A stretch of DNA of 64,000 nt from Diorhabda sublineata (taxonomy: Eukaryota > Arthropoda > Insecta > Coleoptera > Chrysomelidae): the NCBI RefSeq assembly GCF_026230105.1, contig NC_079474.1, positions 39,880,294-39,944,293 of the forward strand, written 5' to 3'. Under the pieces are notes generated by a model that made no database searches, was not told where the DNA came from, and saw nothing but the letters and a program-made list of their open reading frames with translations. Position numbers and translations under genes: made by a program. Positions 12,901-22,043 of this stretch are shown here, piece by piece. How positions within the stretch are numbered: position 1 is the first letter of the stretch; each line of letters starts with the position of its first letter.

Positions 12901-15061
12901 AGGACTGTTTGAACTGGATTTATAAATTAATCTAAAGGTTTTTTTTGGGACGCCCATTTTTAGAAAATGGAGGTATGACTGAAGGAGAAAAATACGTAGA
13001 GAAAACTATTGTTCGAGCTTTTATTCATTCGACTTTTATCTGTCTCATGATGTTGTTAAGCAGATCTAGGAGCAGATCCATTTTCTGTTTAAGTCAGGTG
13101 TAGTTTAGCTTAGGTTAGGTTATCTCAATACTTTTCTAGGAAATGCGATATGTTCTTATAATCAAGAGAAAGCATAGTTTCGTGCAATTCAAAAATCCAG
13201 TTTAAAAACCCAATAAGTCAATCAATCCATTTAGTGGTACAACCGGAAGTACCAATTTTCGACATCTGGAACCTCGATAAATGGATTCGACGACATCGAA
13301 AATGCTAGATTAGCATGTTTATATGAATATACTAGTAAGACTATCGACAACATATTCACAAATTTTAGCGAAAGTTTGGGAAAAATTACTTGCCATTAGT
13401 ATAGAAGATTCAGCAGTATCAGATCTAGAAATAAGACCAACTTGTCTAGGAGAGAGATATAATCCGGATTTAGCGGCTTCGGTTTCAAATATTCATGTCG
13501 GTAATCTTGGATTGGCACAAGTTTTTAGAGCATTATGTCGAGGTCTTATGGAGAATTTACACAGGTTTGTATCCATTGTACAGATATTTTAAAATTATTG
13601 AGAGTTTAAACGGATTCATTTTTACCTTTATATAAATTTACTAATTTACTAATTAATTTACAACCGCTTGCGATAACCGCTTTATTGTGTCAAAACACTA
13701 AGAAATCGTCACCTTAATGTCGTTCAAATGCAACGACATCGACAGCTCCGTGAGGTGCGAGGAGTGACTATCAGTCCTGTCCCTTAAAACACCTGCGATT
13801 TGTTCAAACTTACTCCAGCTCATTGGCAAGTACGCCTACCTATCTATAGGAGCACAAACAAACCCTGTGTTCATTCGTAGGGGTGACCGTGTTCCCGGAA
13901 GAAGAGTCTTAACGGCTGATAGAATATCGAGCAGATTTTGGAAATTCATATGGTACCTTCGTCGATTACATTGGAGATTAATTTACCTTTATGCATGACA
14001 ATGCAAGGCTGTACACCGTAAGAGTCGTGCAAGATTACATTGCACAAGTCGGTTTTCGAGTTATGGAGTGGCATGCATACAGATCTCACTTAAATCCGAT
14101 AGAACATTTATGGGATTAGCTAAAAAGAAGAATTCGAGCTAGACTTCCTACCCTAAACTCGATCCCAGAGCTTAGAAGAGCTGTAGATGAAGATTGTCTC
14201 AACATCCCACAAAAAACAATACCTAACTTGATTAGATCAATGCCTAATCGAAAGAGAGATGTTATTAGGGCAAGAGCTGGTCATAAGAAATTAAGTGTTA
14301 AGTTTTAAATTGTCAATAACCCTATTTATGTTGATAATAAAAAAGCTTAATTTGCTTAATGTATTAATTTCTCCAGGTTGAACATAGGAAATCGAAATGA
14401 GTTCATAAATTTATTACTCATATTAAATTGTCTTTAAAATAGATAGCCATATAACAATTAATAATTTTTGAATTCAAAGAAAAAATAAAAACATTTCAAT
14501 ACGTTGTGATATCTAGTTTTAACATTCCTCTGGTATCATAGTTTAAATATTCCTTGTCTGTTGTTTTGATATTTCAGGGCTCATATAAATTTTTATAAGA
14601 TATTTTATATTGAGCTCTTTCGCTTTTGATCCTTTTCCTTATTTTTATTATAAAAATGTAAAACTATGGCTACACTAAAATAGTTTGAGTTTTGTGTTCA
14701 CAAAATAGATTACCATTAAGAAAAAAAGACATATTTATGTTTGTGTACGTTATCAAAAATTAGCGATAAAGAAAAATTAAAATTCAATACTTACTTCTTG
14801 CTTGAAACGTTTAAACTATCAGTTAAAAAGATTCGCGGTTATTCCAATTTAATAATTTTTTATTGTTGCAGTATGATACCAAGGGAAGTATTGCAGAGTG
14901 CGAAAATTACTCGAATTGTAGGCAACGGTTCTGGTTTATCTCGGAACAAGATTCTACAAAAAGAAGTCGAAAAGCTTTATCAATTACCCTTGGTATTTAC
15001 AAAAGGAGGTGATGCTGCGAAGGGTGCAGCTCTTGCGGTTCATTTGCATTCGAACACATAA
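3695..15061 (+). CDS. SHPK: Sedoheptulokinase, complete six-exon gene
   Basis: The product should phosphorylate sedoheptulose with ATP to sedoheptulose 7-phosphate, feeding the non-oxidative pentose phosphate pathway in the cytosol. Coding exons are 3695-3913, 4002-4261, 6658-6923, 12257-12535, 13369-13564 and 14872-15061. All introns are GT-AG and the phases join into 469 codons plus TAA, close to the roughly 480 residues usual for animal SHPK. FGGY-kinase features are in order: GIDIGTT phosphate loop (7-13), GQMHG (81-85), NAASWGYF (193-200), GLGDLQ with candidate catalytic Asp254, NISTSAQ and ASLNGGN, LGER, GNGSGLSRN adenine-site motif (424-432) and GGDAAKGAA (452-460). No stop or frameshift was found, so the gene looks functional. 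The start is the first ATG and lies directly before the phosphate-loop strand. Introns 2 to 5 hold many transposon fragments. No partner genes are adjacent. Confidence 0.95.
4002..4261 (+). CDS. SHPK: SHPK coding exon 2 (residues 74-159)
   Basis: The acceptor is ATATTCCGTAG at 3991-4001. The exon encodes the substrate-side GQMHGVLFW segment and the TGFGVATIFW segment typical of sedoheptulokinase. The donor GTAATA splits codon 160 after two bases. The reading frame runs into a stop if the intron is retained. Confidence 0.93.
4600..4860. other. CpG-dense patch in SHPK intron 2
   Basis: CpG dinucleotides are frequent here (CGCC, TCGC, GCGCG repeats) compared with neighbouring DNA, and a 90-codon frame crosses it on the + strand. 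The encoded peptide matches no family I recognise. It may be regulatory DNA or part of an old repeat. Confidence 0.25.
4944..5251. repeat. MITE with 31-bp terminal inverted repeats
   Basis: Positions 4944-4974 and 5221-5251 are inverted copies with 30 of 31 matches, beginning CTATGGAGGGTAGAGG. The element is 308 bp and non-coding. CTA at both outer ends is compatible with a TA target duplication of the Tc1/mariner type. It sits in SHPK intron 2. Confidence 0.85.
5370..5845 (-). mobile_element. Mariner transposase relic
   Basis: On the minus strand the frames read VTGDESCLYAYEPKTKQQ, STPKQMVTGLFG, LEQRRSVNSA, then LHHDIDNASSHTS and a degraded WHPNIS. These match successive blocks of a DD34D mariner transposase. 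A 22-bp tandem duplication encodes QTRFGTV twice. The N-terminal half is absent. The copy lies antisense in SHPK intron 2. Confidence 0.8.
5846..6657. other. Rest of SHPK intron 2
   Basis: From about 6158 to 6300 the sequence opens with AGGGTGCTTCTAAATTCATG and ends in a TATCACCCTTAAAA stretch, resembling a transposon terminal repeat without a partner in the window. The remainder is AT-rich with no supported gene. Confidence 0.35.
6658..6923 (+). CDS. SHPK: SHPK coding exon 3 (residues 160-248)
   Basis: The acceptor ATGTTTTAG precedes codons PEKLKRF. The exon holds the GTIADFAVAMLC and QNAASWGYFN motifs that separate SHPK from other FGGY kinases. It ends at a strong GTAAGT donor after KGTPV, with one base of Gly249. 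Confidence 0.94.
7180..7710 (+). mobile_element. LINE ORF2 C-terminal relic (CR1/Jockey-like)
   Basis: The + strand reads PPSLEYCSHI, GSTPKHILNMLALIQKRAV, LIGDLELTRNLDSLEHRRK, YYYDKCFFELSNIIP and finally KSISTSIST. This is the post-RT tail common to insect non-LTR elements. One stop and a frameshift break it. It lies in SHPK intron 3, directly upstream of a mariner fragment. Confidence 0.75.
7830..8090 (+). mobile_element. Mariner transposase N-terminal relic
   Basis: Frames encode FNRCRDSLKDDFAKVVGPEN, then AVKKICLRWIPHNLTIAQKK and YWCKKM, the N-terminal helix-turn-helix side of a mariner transposase. The region between is partly deleted and no catalytic Asp block follows. Confidence 0.75.
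8400..8900 (-). repeat. Harbinger-like dispersed repeat, copy 1
   Basis: The stretch is closely related to 59905-60365: the same order of blocks, including GCCGAAATATGCCACGATTA, the ACAACAAATTTTTAAAACAT block, and a CTACCCCCCGAC block followed by a TTTAAAC-rich end. In the second copy the minus strand encodes EEIINIVNAPRKQRVIR, which looks like the N terminus of PIF/Harbinger (HARBI1-type) transposases. That family call is tentative. Confidence 0.5.
8990..9470 (-). mobile_element. LINE RNase H relic
   Basis: On the minus strand the order is GAGFYSENLS, SIHSAELF, a degraded ILIITDSQSSLTAIC, NFMWVPS and IKGNERVDGLARYA. These are the Asp/Glu/Asp/His-bearing segments of a LINE-encoded RNase H. 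Frameshifts and stops interrupt it. Confidence 0.7.
9471..10336. other. AT-rich part of SHPK intron 3
   Basis: No transposase, RT or conserved coding signal is visible. It may include the decayed interior of the hAT element whose end follows. Confidence 0.4.
10337..10370. mobile_element. hAT terminal repeat, solo end
   Basis: Read on the minus strand the segment starts CAGAGCGGTGGTTCCCAAAC and continues TGTGCGCCGCGAGC, the form seen at Buster/Charlie-type hAT termini. No opposite terminus or transposase was found nearby. Confidence 0.55.
10427..11454 (+). mobile_element. Crypton-like element A1 (tyrosine recombinase relic)
   Basis: An ORF at 10814-11080 starts MDSSDEELPEAILKATNEA and continues LLPAKSRLKYEKQYDHFVTW, FLAYFSDLSK and TLWSRYSMVK. 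This is the core-binding N-terminal domain of insect Crypton-type tyrosine recombinases. The catalytic domain is deleted, and a linker leads to a C-terminal FNVNIYNN tail ending near 11253. Inverted 16-bp repeats lie at 10427-10442 and 11341-11356. A 20-bp palindrome is at 10492-10511, an inverted TTTCCCGCAC pair at 11386-11395 and 11410-11419, and the shared 3' terminus at 11436-11454. The deletion makes it non-autonomous. Confidence 0.8.
11469..12033 (+). mobile_element. Crypton-like element B1, internally deleted
   Basis: The element begins ATAATATTCACG like copy B2. It keeps the B-family 5' leader and ATG at about 11571 (MESNPKK), then jumps to a C-terminal catalytic piece: GGDIIQLKKDGG, AEGYVDDSIKNKMDSAVKIL and the tail YSLNSCTFNITITK with TAA near 11900. 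The Tyr of GYVDD is present. The Arg and His-x-x-Arg boxes are gone. The 3' side holds inverted repeats and ends TTGCATAAATAACTAT at 12018-12033. It abuts A1 within about 15 bp. Confidence 0.78.
12257..12535 (+). CDS. SHPK: SHPK coding exon 4 (residues 249-341)
   Basis: The exon follows a TTTTTCCTAG acceptor after a 5.3-kb intron. It encodes GVGLGDLQ with the FGGY catalytic aspartate, the LNISTSAQ strand, YYWPYF and ASLNGGN. The donor is GTAAGT. Confidence 0.94.
12852..13288. repeat. MITE with 44-bp terminal inverted repeats
   Basis: Arms at 12852-12895 and 13245-13288 are inverted copies with about 38 of 44 matches, both starting GAATCCATTTATCGAGG. The 437-bp element is non-coding and fills about half of SHPK intron 4, ending roughly 80 bp before exon 5. 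Confidence 0.8.
13369..13564 (+). CDS. SHPK: SHPK coding exon 5 (residues 342-406)
   Basis: The acceptor is AATTTTAG. The exon encodes the C-terminal lobe helix and strand with PTCLGERYNPD and RALCRGLMENLH. The CACAG/GTTTGT donor splits Ser407. The downstream intron holds a Tc1 relic. Confidence 0.93.
13690..14310 (+). mobile_element. Tc1-like transposase relic
   Basis: The second half is well preserved: VDYIGD, FTFMHDNARLYT with the second catalytic Asp, GFRVMEWHAYRSHLNPIEHL with the third acidic residue, then KRRIRARLPTLNSIPELRRA and SMPNRKRDVIRARAGHKK before a TAA at about 14306. The first half is frameshifted but recognisable (VLTADRIS). It lies in SHPK intron 5, in the same orientation. 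Confidence 0.85.
14872..15061 (+). CDS. SHPK: SHPK coding exon 6 (residues 407-469, stop TAA)
   Basis: The acceptor is TATTGTTGCAG. The exon encodes the adenine-binding GNGSGLSRN loop and the closing GGDAAKGAALAV helix, then TAA at 15059-15061. An AATAAA at 15506-15511 is a possible polyadenylation signal, giving a 3' UTR of about 450 bp. Confidence 0.94.
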
Positions 15062-16041
15062 TTTTTAATATATATTTAGTTCAATAGCATTTGCTCAAAA
15101 AATTCTGCAAACATTAAGCCTGCTTGAATATGTGTTAATTTAATTGATAGTTTACTAGTTTATACTCAAAACGAATGTTTATTATGTTCTAATTGTTAGT
15201 TTTATCATGTTTTCACATCGGTAAAAAAGGATACGATTTCTTGTGCTCAAAAATATTGTAATAATACATATTATTAAGACTATTTTAGTTTTTCCCACCG
15301 ACAGTTTCTCTCGGCGGTGGATGATAAAACTTCTTTCTTTTATTACTTATTTATCTTTTAGTATTTTCAAATACGTTTCCAAAACAATTTTGAAATTCCC
15401 AAAATCTTTTAATTACATATCCAAAAATATAATAACACTTCTTTTTTAACTCTAAAATCTTCTTCATATGAGATTATTTTATATTTCTTTCTGCTTGTTC
15501 CCATAAATAAATAGAAATTGAAATAGTTGTGTACTCTATGGGATAAATTACCCCTTTATTCCATGTCTTCTTACTTCTTAAACAGAAAATTAATTTCAAA
15601 TTATGTTCATAGATACTATTTATCAATTGGTCAGTCAGGTAGAGATTTTTTAATGCTCATTTAAGTTAATACACTTTCTTGTTCTTAAAAAATTTGTTTT
15701 GAAAATGCTTATTAGTAAAACTATTCCAGTTTATACCCATCAACATTTAAGGACAAAACTAAAATTTAATATTTATCATCAAAATCTCCATGTTTGGTTT
15801 GTGCCTAGGAAGTAACGTGTATTATCAATATTTATCATGTTTTTGAATCAGTTTTGAAATGTCAAAAATGTATTTATTACATATCCAATAATAATACTGC
15901 TTTTCATTATTATCATTTGATATCTAGTTCTTGATGTTTAGCCAAAACGAGAGGTTGGTATCTTCAGAAGCTGTGATCGTTACGACCGAAGACAGGTACT
16001 CGACAACAATCGTAACGATCTAACAGTCGGCTCAGTCTGTC
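15062..16041. other. SHPK downstream region
   Basis: After the stop there is AT-rich DNA with one candidate AATAAA at 15506. A perfect 10-bp inverted repeat GATCGTTACG/CGTAACGATC occupies 15975-15984 and 16011-16020 just before the THAP element. No other gene is visible. Confidence 0.4.
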
Positions 16042-17388
16042 GTAGTTACCCAAGAATAGTTCACCAATAGGATTGCTCAATAAACTGAATGTGTCTGCCA
16101 TGTGCGTGCGAAAAATCGCCATACGTGACGTCACCTGCAGACCTCGACCGGTCTTAACTCTTTGTTGAGCTAGACTATTTGATGAGTTTAAAGGCCAATT
16201 TTAACAAAAATACAGTTATTTTTTTAAGTTTTATTCATTATTATGAATTAATATTAATTTAAAATCCAATTTCCAATTATTCAGTTAATTTTAAGTTCCA
16301 TTTATAAGCTTCACTTGTTGATTTTTTTGAATACAATCCCAAAGTAGGAACAGCGGTTTTTTTCAATATTTTTCGTAGTGGTAAACCTAAAATACATATA
16401 CATATTATATATATTTATGAACAAATTGAGTTACTAAATTTCATTACCAAAATCATTTTGGGACAGTATAGACTTTGAAAGCTATAAACTATTACACTAA
16501 ACAATTAAATAATTCACCAACCTAATAATTCATTCTGTAAGTCTCTTTCATAATCCTTTTCTGTGAAATGAATTGAGCAGATGTAGCTAGTATCAGGGTT
16601 AAATTTATCTTCCTGTTTGCATCGTAATATCCATTCTTTTCTCATAGTTTGGGAAACAAGATATTTAGCTTTGGGAAACCGATGAAATATAAAATATTCA
16701 TGTTCTTGCTGCCTTGTTTTATAGGTATTACCACAACCATACACAGCACAACGTGTACCAGGCATTTTGATTTTTGGACATATACTACATGCACTAAAAT
16801 CAAACAAAGTTTCATTTAGCAAAAAAAAAGTAAAATAAAAATCTAGATTAGTTGCTGGACAAATGCAAACCAACCGACCAAAAACGCTGTTATGATTCGC
16901 CCATTTTTTTAATTTTTTATTGTGGTGTATAAAGAATAGAAATTTAAATAAGCCAATTAAATTGTCATTTCTGCTCAGTTGGTTTTCTTTCAGCCAGTAA
17001 CTGACTTGGATTTTAATTTTTATTTTGCTATTTAAATCCAGCTTTAATATAACAAAACATTTTTACCTACCCTTGAAAGTCTCACAAGATTATTTTGCCT
17101 TAAACAATAATATTGTCTTTGTTCACTATTCTCCACATATATAATACACACAAATAATAGTTTTTAAATCGTAGAACTAAGTAAAAAACGAATTTCCAAC
17201 TCTTCAATCACTTGTACGACCTTTTCGAATTAACAAAAACACAAGCAATACCGCACAGCGTAAATGGTAAACAAGCCGTCGAGGTCTGCAGGTGACGTAA
17301 GCATCACTTGACCTTGGCTCAAGAATTGGCGTATGTACGTCTTATGGGATTGATCAATCCTATTGGTGAACTATTCTTGGTAGTTACC
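16042..17388. mobile_element. THAP transposon with TIRs and target duplication
   Basis: GTAGTTACC occurs at 16042-16050 and again at 17380-17388, exactly outside inverted termini CAAGAATAGTTCACCAATAG (16051-16081 against 17349-17379, 30 of 31 matches). A second perfect 21-bp inverted pair lies inside at 16128-16148 and 17278-17298. The 1.33-kb unit contains one THAP exon on the minus strand and no DDE domain. A 9-bp duplication fits a Mutator/Phantom-type element. An 8-bp reading, with one ambiguous base, would fit a P element. Both can carry THAP domains. Confidence 0.85.
16518..16765 (-). CDS. THAP zinc-finger domain exon of a transposon
   Basis: From ATG at 16765 the minus strand encodes MPGTRCAVYGCGNTY, HEYFIFHRFPK, MRKEWILRC and YICSIHFTEKDYERDLQNEL. 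This is the full C2CH THAP signature (Cys-x4-Cys then Cys-x2-His) with the conserved Pro and Trp. THAP domains bind DNA and recognise subterminal repeats in P-type transposases. The frame stays open upstream to 16873, but the domain starts at this Met. The exon ends at a GTGAAT donor at 16517. No following transposase exon is present inside the element, so this is a truncated or non-autonomous product. Confidence 0.75.
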
Positions 17389-19065
17389 CATAGGTTAGCT
17401 TCAACCTGCTAGTCTGGACTGTTCCTGGAAGCGTTTCTATGATATTTTCGCGTAATCTATGACTATGTACGATTCTCGTAACAGTACTCGCTATCTGCCA
17501 AGTATCGAAAGGACCGTCCCGGAAACGGTTTACAAACGATGCCTAAGTCAGTTGGAACACAAAACAAAATTGTTCGTCTAACCGTAACTGCCCTAATGGA
17601 ATACATAATCTCTACTGCGCAAAATCGTCTCCGTACCAATGACGGTTCTTCGATGGTTTTGGGTTGGAACGAACCTAATAAATATGAAATACCTTAAAAA
17701 ATTGATAAAAAACATAAAATTTTCGAAAAACAAACAAGAAAACATCTCACAAAAAACTCACAACAAATTCCCAAACCGAGAAGAATTGTTTTTACTTATT
17801 AGAGCTCTCTTTTCGTTTTTTCTCTGGCCAATGGTCGTTCGCTTTTCCTCTTTCCAAGCCACAATTTTTGGTAATTTCCTGTAATGGGCTGGTACTCCTG
17901 AATAACAGTTTCACTTTGACAGTTGACTGGACGATGCATTATTCGATCATGTGTGAGGGTGGTGTATAAGTTTGTTTCTGACTTAAGCAAACTTTCTAAT
18001 TCATCTGATTTCCAAAGTCAACTGTCAAACATGAATCAGTGCCACTAACCGACCTTGCTTGAATAAGAAGCCTTCTGTTACTGAGACATTGTTTACTAAT
18101 TGGCCAGTCAGGTAGAGGTTAACGATATCATATATTGCAATAATTAGAAAACAGGGTAAATTATACATATAAGTAAGAGTTTTTATAATAAATATTTTTT
18201 TTCTGTTGTATAGTAATATTGGAATATATTTATATAAACAAACTGGTATTTCATCTAGTTTCCAAGCGCTTAGAGGCACTTATTGAGATTAGACTACTTA
18301 GATGTTGATTCATACAATTGATTGAAAAGGAAACGTAAATGATCTTATCAGGTACATGATTGAACTAAAACAATTATATGAAGGGGTTATAATAATGTTA
18401 AATTTCTAAATGTTAAATTGGTTCCAGAAAATTCCAAAATCTTTGAGATTATTAAGACTGAGGATTATTCAAAACATCATTTGTCCAGTCAATAACCATT
18501 TTCTCGTGCATTTATCACCTACAGTATCGATTTTCATAAATATTTGGAATCAGCTTCTCACTATCAAGACTGTTATATTTCAAAAATTGTTTATCGACTT
18601 TAATGTAAAGTATTTACAGATAATTACACACTCAAAATTAATATTATATGAATTTTTCGAATAGGGGTACTTTTTACTCCTTATAAATAAAAATGAGCCC
18701 CCGGCATAAGCTTAAAGTAACGGGTGAATAGAACCAAACTCAAAATTTATATGAAAATCGATACTGTTTAATGAGTTAAATAACTACTTAATAACAAGTT
18801 TATTATTCTTTTTTAATGATATCTTTCATAAGGAGTGGTTGTTAAGGGCCGAAACTGCTTAATAAATCATATTTAAAATTGTCAATTGACATTCATTTAA
18901 CTGATATAAATATATTTTCACTTAATTCCATGCACAAAAAAAACGACAAATGAACAAAATACTTTGAAAACAAAAATTAGTCAAAATTAGCAGGTGCAGT
19001 CTTTCAAAAATATCTCGTATACACTGCGACCCAAAGGATCTATTGCTGCGATACCCTTTTTTTTT
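17389..19065. other. Intergenic, no gene recognised
   Basis: A short inverted pair TTTGACAGTTGAC/GTCAACTGTCAAA lies near 17915 and 18017, possibly a small MITE. The motif CAGTCAGGTAGAG occurs near 15635 and again near 18107. No coding signal is convincing. Confidence 0.3.
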
Positions 19066-19069
19066 GAAA

Positions 19070-19690
19070 AGTCTAGAATGGGAATGGCTTTAATTGCCAG
19101 AGATCTTCTATTTCATATGTACCCAGATGTAGTGCTCTAGAGTGTTTCACATTTCGGTAGATTGTGGATAAAGGTTTCGTACTTTGTGCAACAAAATCTG
19201 CATTTGTATATTATTCAAAGCTGCTTTAAAAAATTGGTTTGATGTGCAGTTGAACCAGCAGCCATGATATTCTTCGTCGTCCTATACCTCTCTTTACCTG
19301 CAACAATACCAATCTATGGAATTGGTATTGTACCCTCAATAATTCTCTTTGTGTCGCCATTTTGAGTAAAACTTCTCTATTATACGTAGTATTTTTCTCA
19401 ATATCCACATTTCAAAGGCTTCCAGTTTTTTCATTATTATAATTCGTTATTCAAGTTTTTACATCAAAAGAAGTTTCATGCCCTGCGAGCAATTTCAATT
19501 CTTAGTTTTATCTCTTCAGTGCTGTCATTTCTCGAATCAATTCAAGTCCCTAGATATTTGTATTTTTGTACTTTTTAAATGTGGTTGTTTCCAATTTGTA
19601 ACTGTTCATGCTGATCTTACATTTTTCAGAAGTGCATGTATTTAGTTTTATTTAAATCCATGTGTAGCCCATACTGCACGCTGTCTCTCG
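19070..19690 (-). mobile_element. RTE-like LINE, C-terminal relic
   Basis: Minus-strand frames read KYKYLGT, STEEIKLRIEIARRA, KKLEAFEMWILRKILRI, EVLLKMATQREL, RGIGRRRISWL and ends near HLGTYEI. This is the order found after the RT domain of RTE-type insect LINEs. Multiple frameshifts make it dead. Confidence 0.75.
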
Positions 19691-19739
19691 AGGCTACTAA
19701 AAATACGTAAAATTCATTACATTTGTGTAAGAATGGGTA

Positions 19740-20040
19740 CTACATTCAGGCCGGGCGCAAGTTGATACGCAGTCAACATGTACAGATCAGCACAGCTTCT
19801 GTAACTCTTTTTGTCTAATGGAATCGCGCGAATTAAGAGGTAGGACAGTACTGCGCCGGACGTGGCCAATGTGGCACTCGTGAATGTCACACAGAAACTG
19901 CGCCACACTCGCCTAGTTGCCTACAGGTGTTTATGGAAAATGGAAACACGCGAAGAAAAATTGATTGAACTATTGCGAGTATTATCTATATAATAGAAGT
20001 GACCCGAACTATATGAAAATGAAATTGAAACCTTCGTCAA
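19740..20040 (+). other. CpG-rich patch and possible MADF-like exon
   Basis: A CpG-richer patch (19740-19930) precedes METREEKLIELLR at about 19944. After a frameshift it continues LYNRSDPNYMK, which is reminiscent of the LIELVR...LYD...Y start of a MADF domain. The frame is broken by tandem stops and no downstream Trp is seen. Confidence 0.25.
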
Positions 20041-20670
20041 AATGTTATTGTTCTTATTAAGAGGCAACGAAGCCTTATTTATTACATGTGATTTGATTTA
20101 TTAACCACGTACCTCAACACAGTCGAAATTATTTTTTTTACATCATTCAAATAAGAAGACATAAAATTAGACAATCATAACTTGGTCACTAATTAGAATA
20201 TTAGATATTGGAACCATTATAGGAATCAACCTAAAAAAACATATTTTTGTTTTATTATTTTAACCAAGAATATTTTAAAGAATATTTAAAAATGAGTCAA
20301 ATAGCTTAATCTAATTCTTTATTAAATAGTATTGTGATTCTATGGAAAATTTCTGTTTTTTTATGATGATGCTATAATATAATCAATTTTGCTATTTTGG
20401 AATTGTTGTAATATAACATTAATTACCTATGTTCCTGTAAAAACTTGAAATTTATTTTTTCGGGAAATATATTCCAGAAACTATTTGCAATGTTTTAAAA
20501 ATAACACTAAATAATTATTGACTGTGGACATATTGTTTACTTATTTTCCAGCTTATTGCATTTTAATTTATTTTTTGAATATTTACGAGGTTTACCTGTG
20601 GATTTCTGTAGCGTTTATCTAATTTGCAATCAATCTCTCAAAAATGGAAATAGAAAATACGTTACAAATA

Positions 20671-21640
20671 ATAGTTATTTATGCAATAATTACAAAAAGT
20701 GTTTATTGCTCGCGACGTGAACTTGCTGTTAGGCCGAGTTTGGCAATACGTCGAGTGCACACACTTTTTGCACAAGTTACATTCAATTATTTTTCTACGT
20801 TCATGAAAAAAAAATGTTTTATTTAGGAGTAGAAAAATAAAAAACGTAATTTAAGTGCAAAATAGTGAATAATTAATTAACACCATCGGTTACCATTGAG
20901 AAAATTATTATTATATTATAATTAATATTAAAAGTAAATGTACAATTTTCGCAATTTTCAATATTAGTATTTCTTGTGAATAATTGGGACGTAATTTCGT
21001 GTATTTATGGTATATATCGATCAAATTTAGTCCTTCTTCAACCCCACCTCGAATGAAAAACTTCGTTTCTTGTTAGTTTTTGAATTTGGCACCTCTATAT
21101 TTAATATTGAACCTACTTCTATGTCTTTAATACTCAATTTTTGGAGCTCAACTCTACGCCATGCCCCCGCAAGGCCAAATATAGCAGCAACCTACAACAA
21201 GTAATTTTAAAATGTGTTCCTAAAGCTAAACAATAATTACTGACTTACTTTTTTCATCAAATACTGGGAATTCGGAGTTTAGAAATTGATAAATGTGTCC
21301 CCTATTAAATACTTCTGACTTCCGAGAGTTCTGCTTCATAAATGCCATAAGTTTTTTGTAATTTTTAATATTAATATCTTCTTTTGTAGAAAGGCAAGCT
21401 CTCACCATTGAGTACTCAGACCAAAGTAATGAGAGCTTAATATATTATTATAAGTTTTTTTGAAGAATTATTTACGTAGTCGTATGACAAATAGTGTACA
21501 CAACTCGATGGAAAGTATATTCGCACTCGTTACGTTTCAGTACTCGTCGTTACGCAGCTCATGCAAAACAGTAACTAGTGCGATATGTATCAGTTTCCAA
21601 ACTCGTTGTGTAATATACTATTCAAGACCTAAACTTTTTC
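20671..21640 (-). mobile_element. Crypton-like element C1 (tyrosine recombinase relic)
   Basis: On the minus strand the recombinase reads LLWSEYSMVRACLSTKEDIN and KLMAFMKQNSRK, then a GTAAGT donor near 21230. A short intron ends in TTGTAG, followed by VAAIFGLAGAWRRVELQKLS with the box-I Arg, and NLIDIYHKY. The N-terminal start and the C-terminal catalytic boxes are absent. The 5' side (21470-21620) is a large imperfect inverted repeat, ACACAACGAG...TCGTTAC against its complement. The 3' end at 20671-20686, read in element orientation, is TTGCATAAATAACTAT, identical to B1. Confidence 0.72.
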
Positions 21641-22043
21641 ATACTTAAAACATGAAAACTTGAAAATATTTACAGTTATTTTTGTAACTGTTGATTGTAG
21701 TCTATTTACAATTATCAGTATTAATTATATATATCCACATTAAGAATTTTATTCTGTACTTTCTTGCTTGTTGATGTTTAATCTAAAACTTCAAAAATAA
21801 TTGCCAATAGCTTGCCATTATAAATCAGAATAAAAACTTGTCAAATAGCGTTTAAACACCAACACAATTAGTTTATTTTTAGCGAATCTGAATCGATCTT
21901 TTCTACAGCATGTAATTTATTCATTCATAGTAAAATAAAGTATTAATAACCAGATGAGACTGTGTTTTATTCTTTGATTGACGACGAAATTGTGAAACTT
22001 ATTTGGAACACAATATTTTAGTATCATTTTTCTAAGTCCTTCA

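Noticed and set aside
16514..16873. 119-codon minus-strand frame starting 36 codons before the THAP domain
   Set aside because: The upstream part is hydrophobic filler without conservation features. THAP proteins begin at the Met right before the first Cys, so the start at 16765 was chosen.
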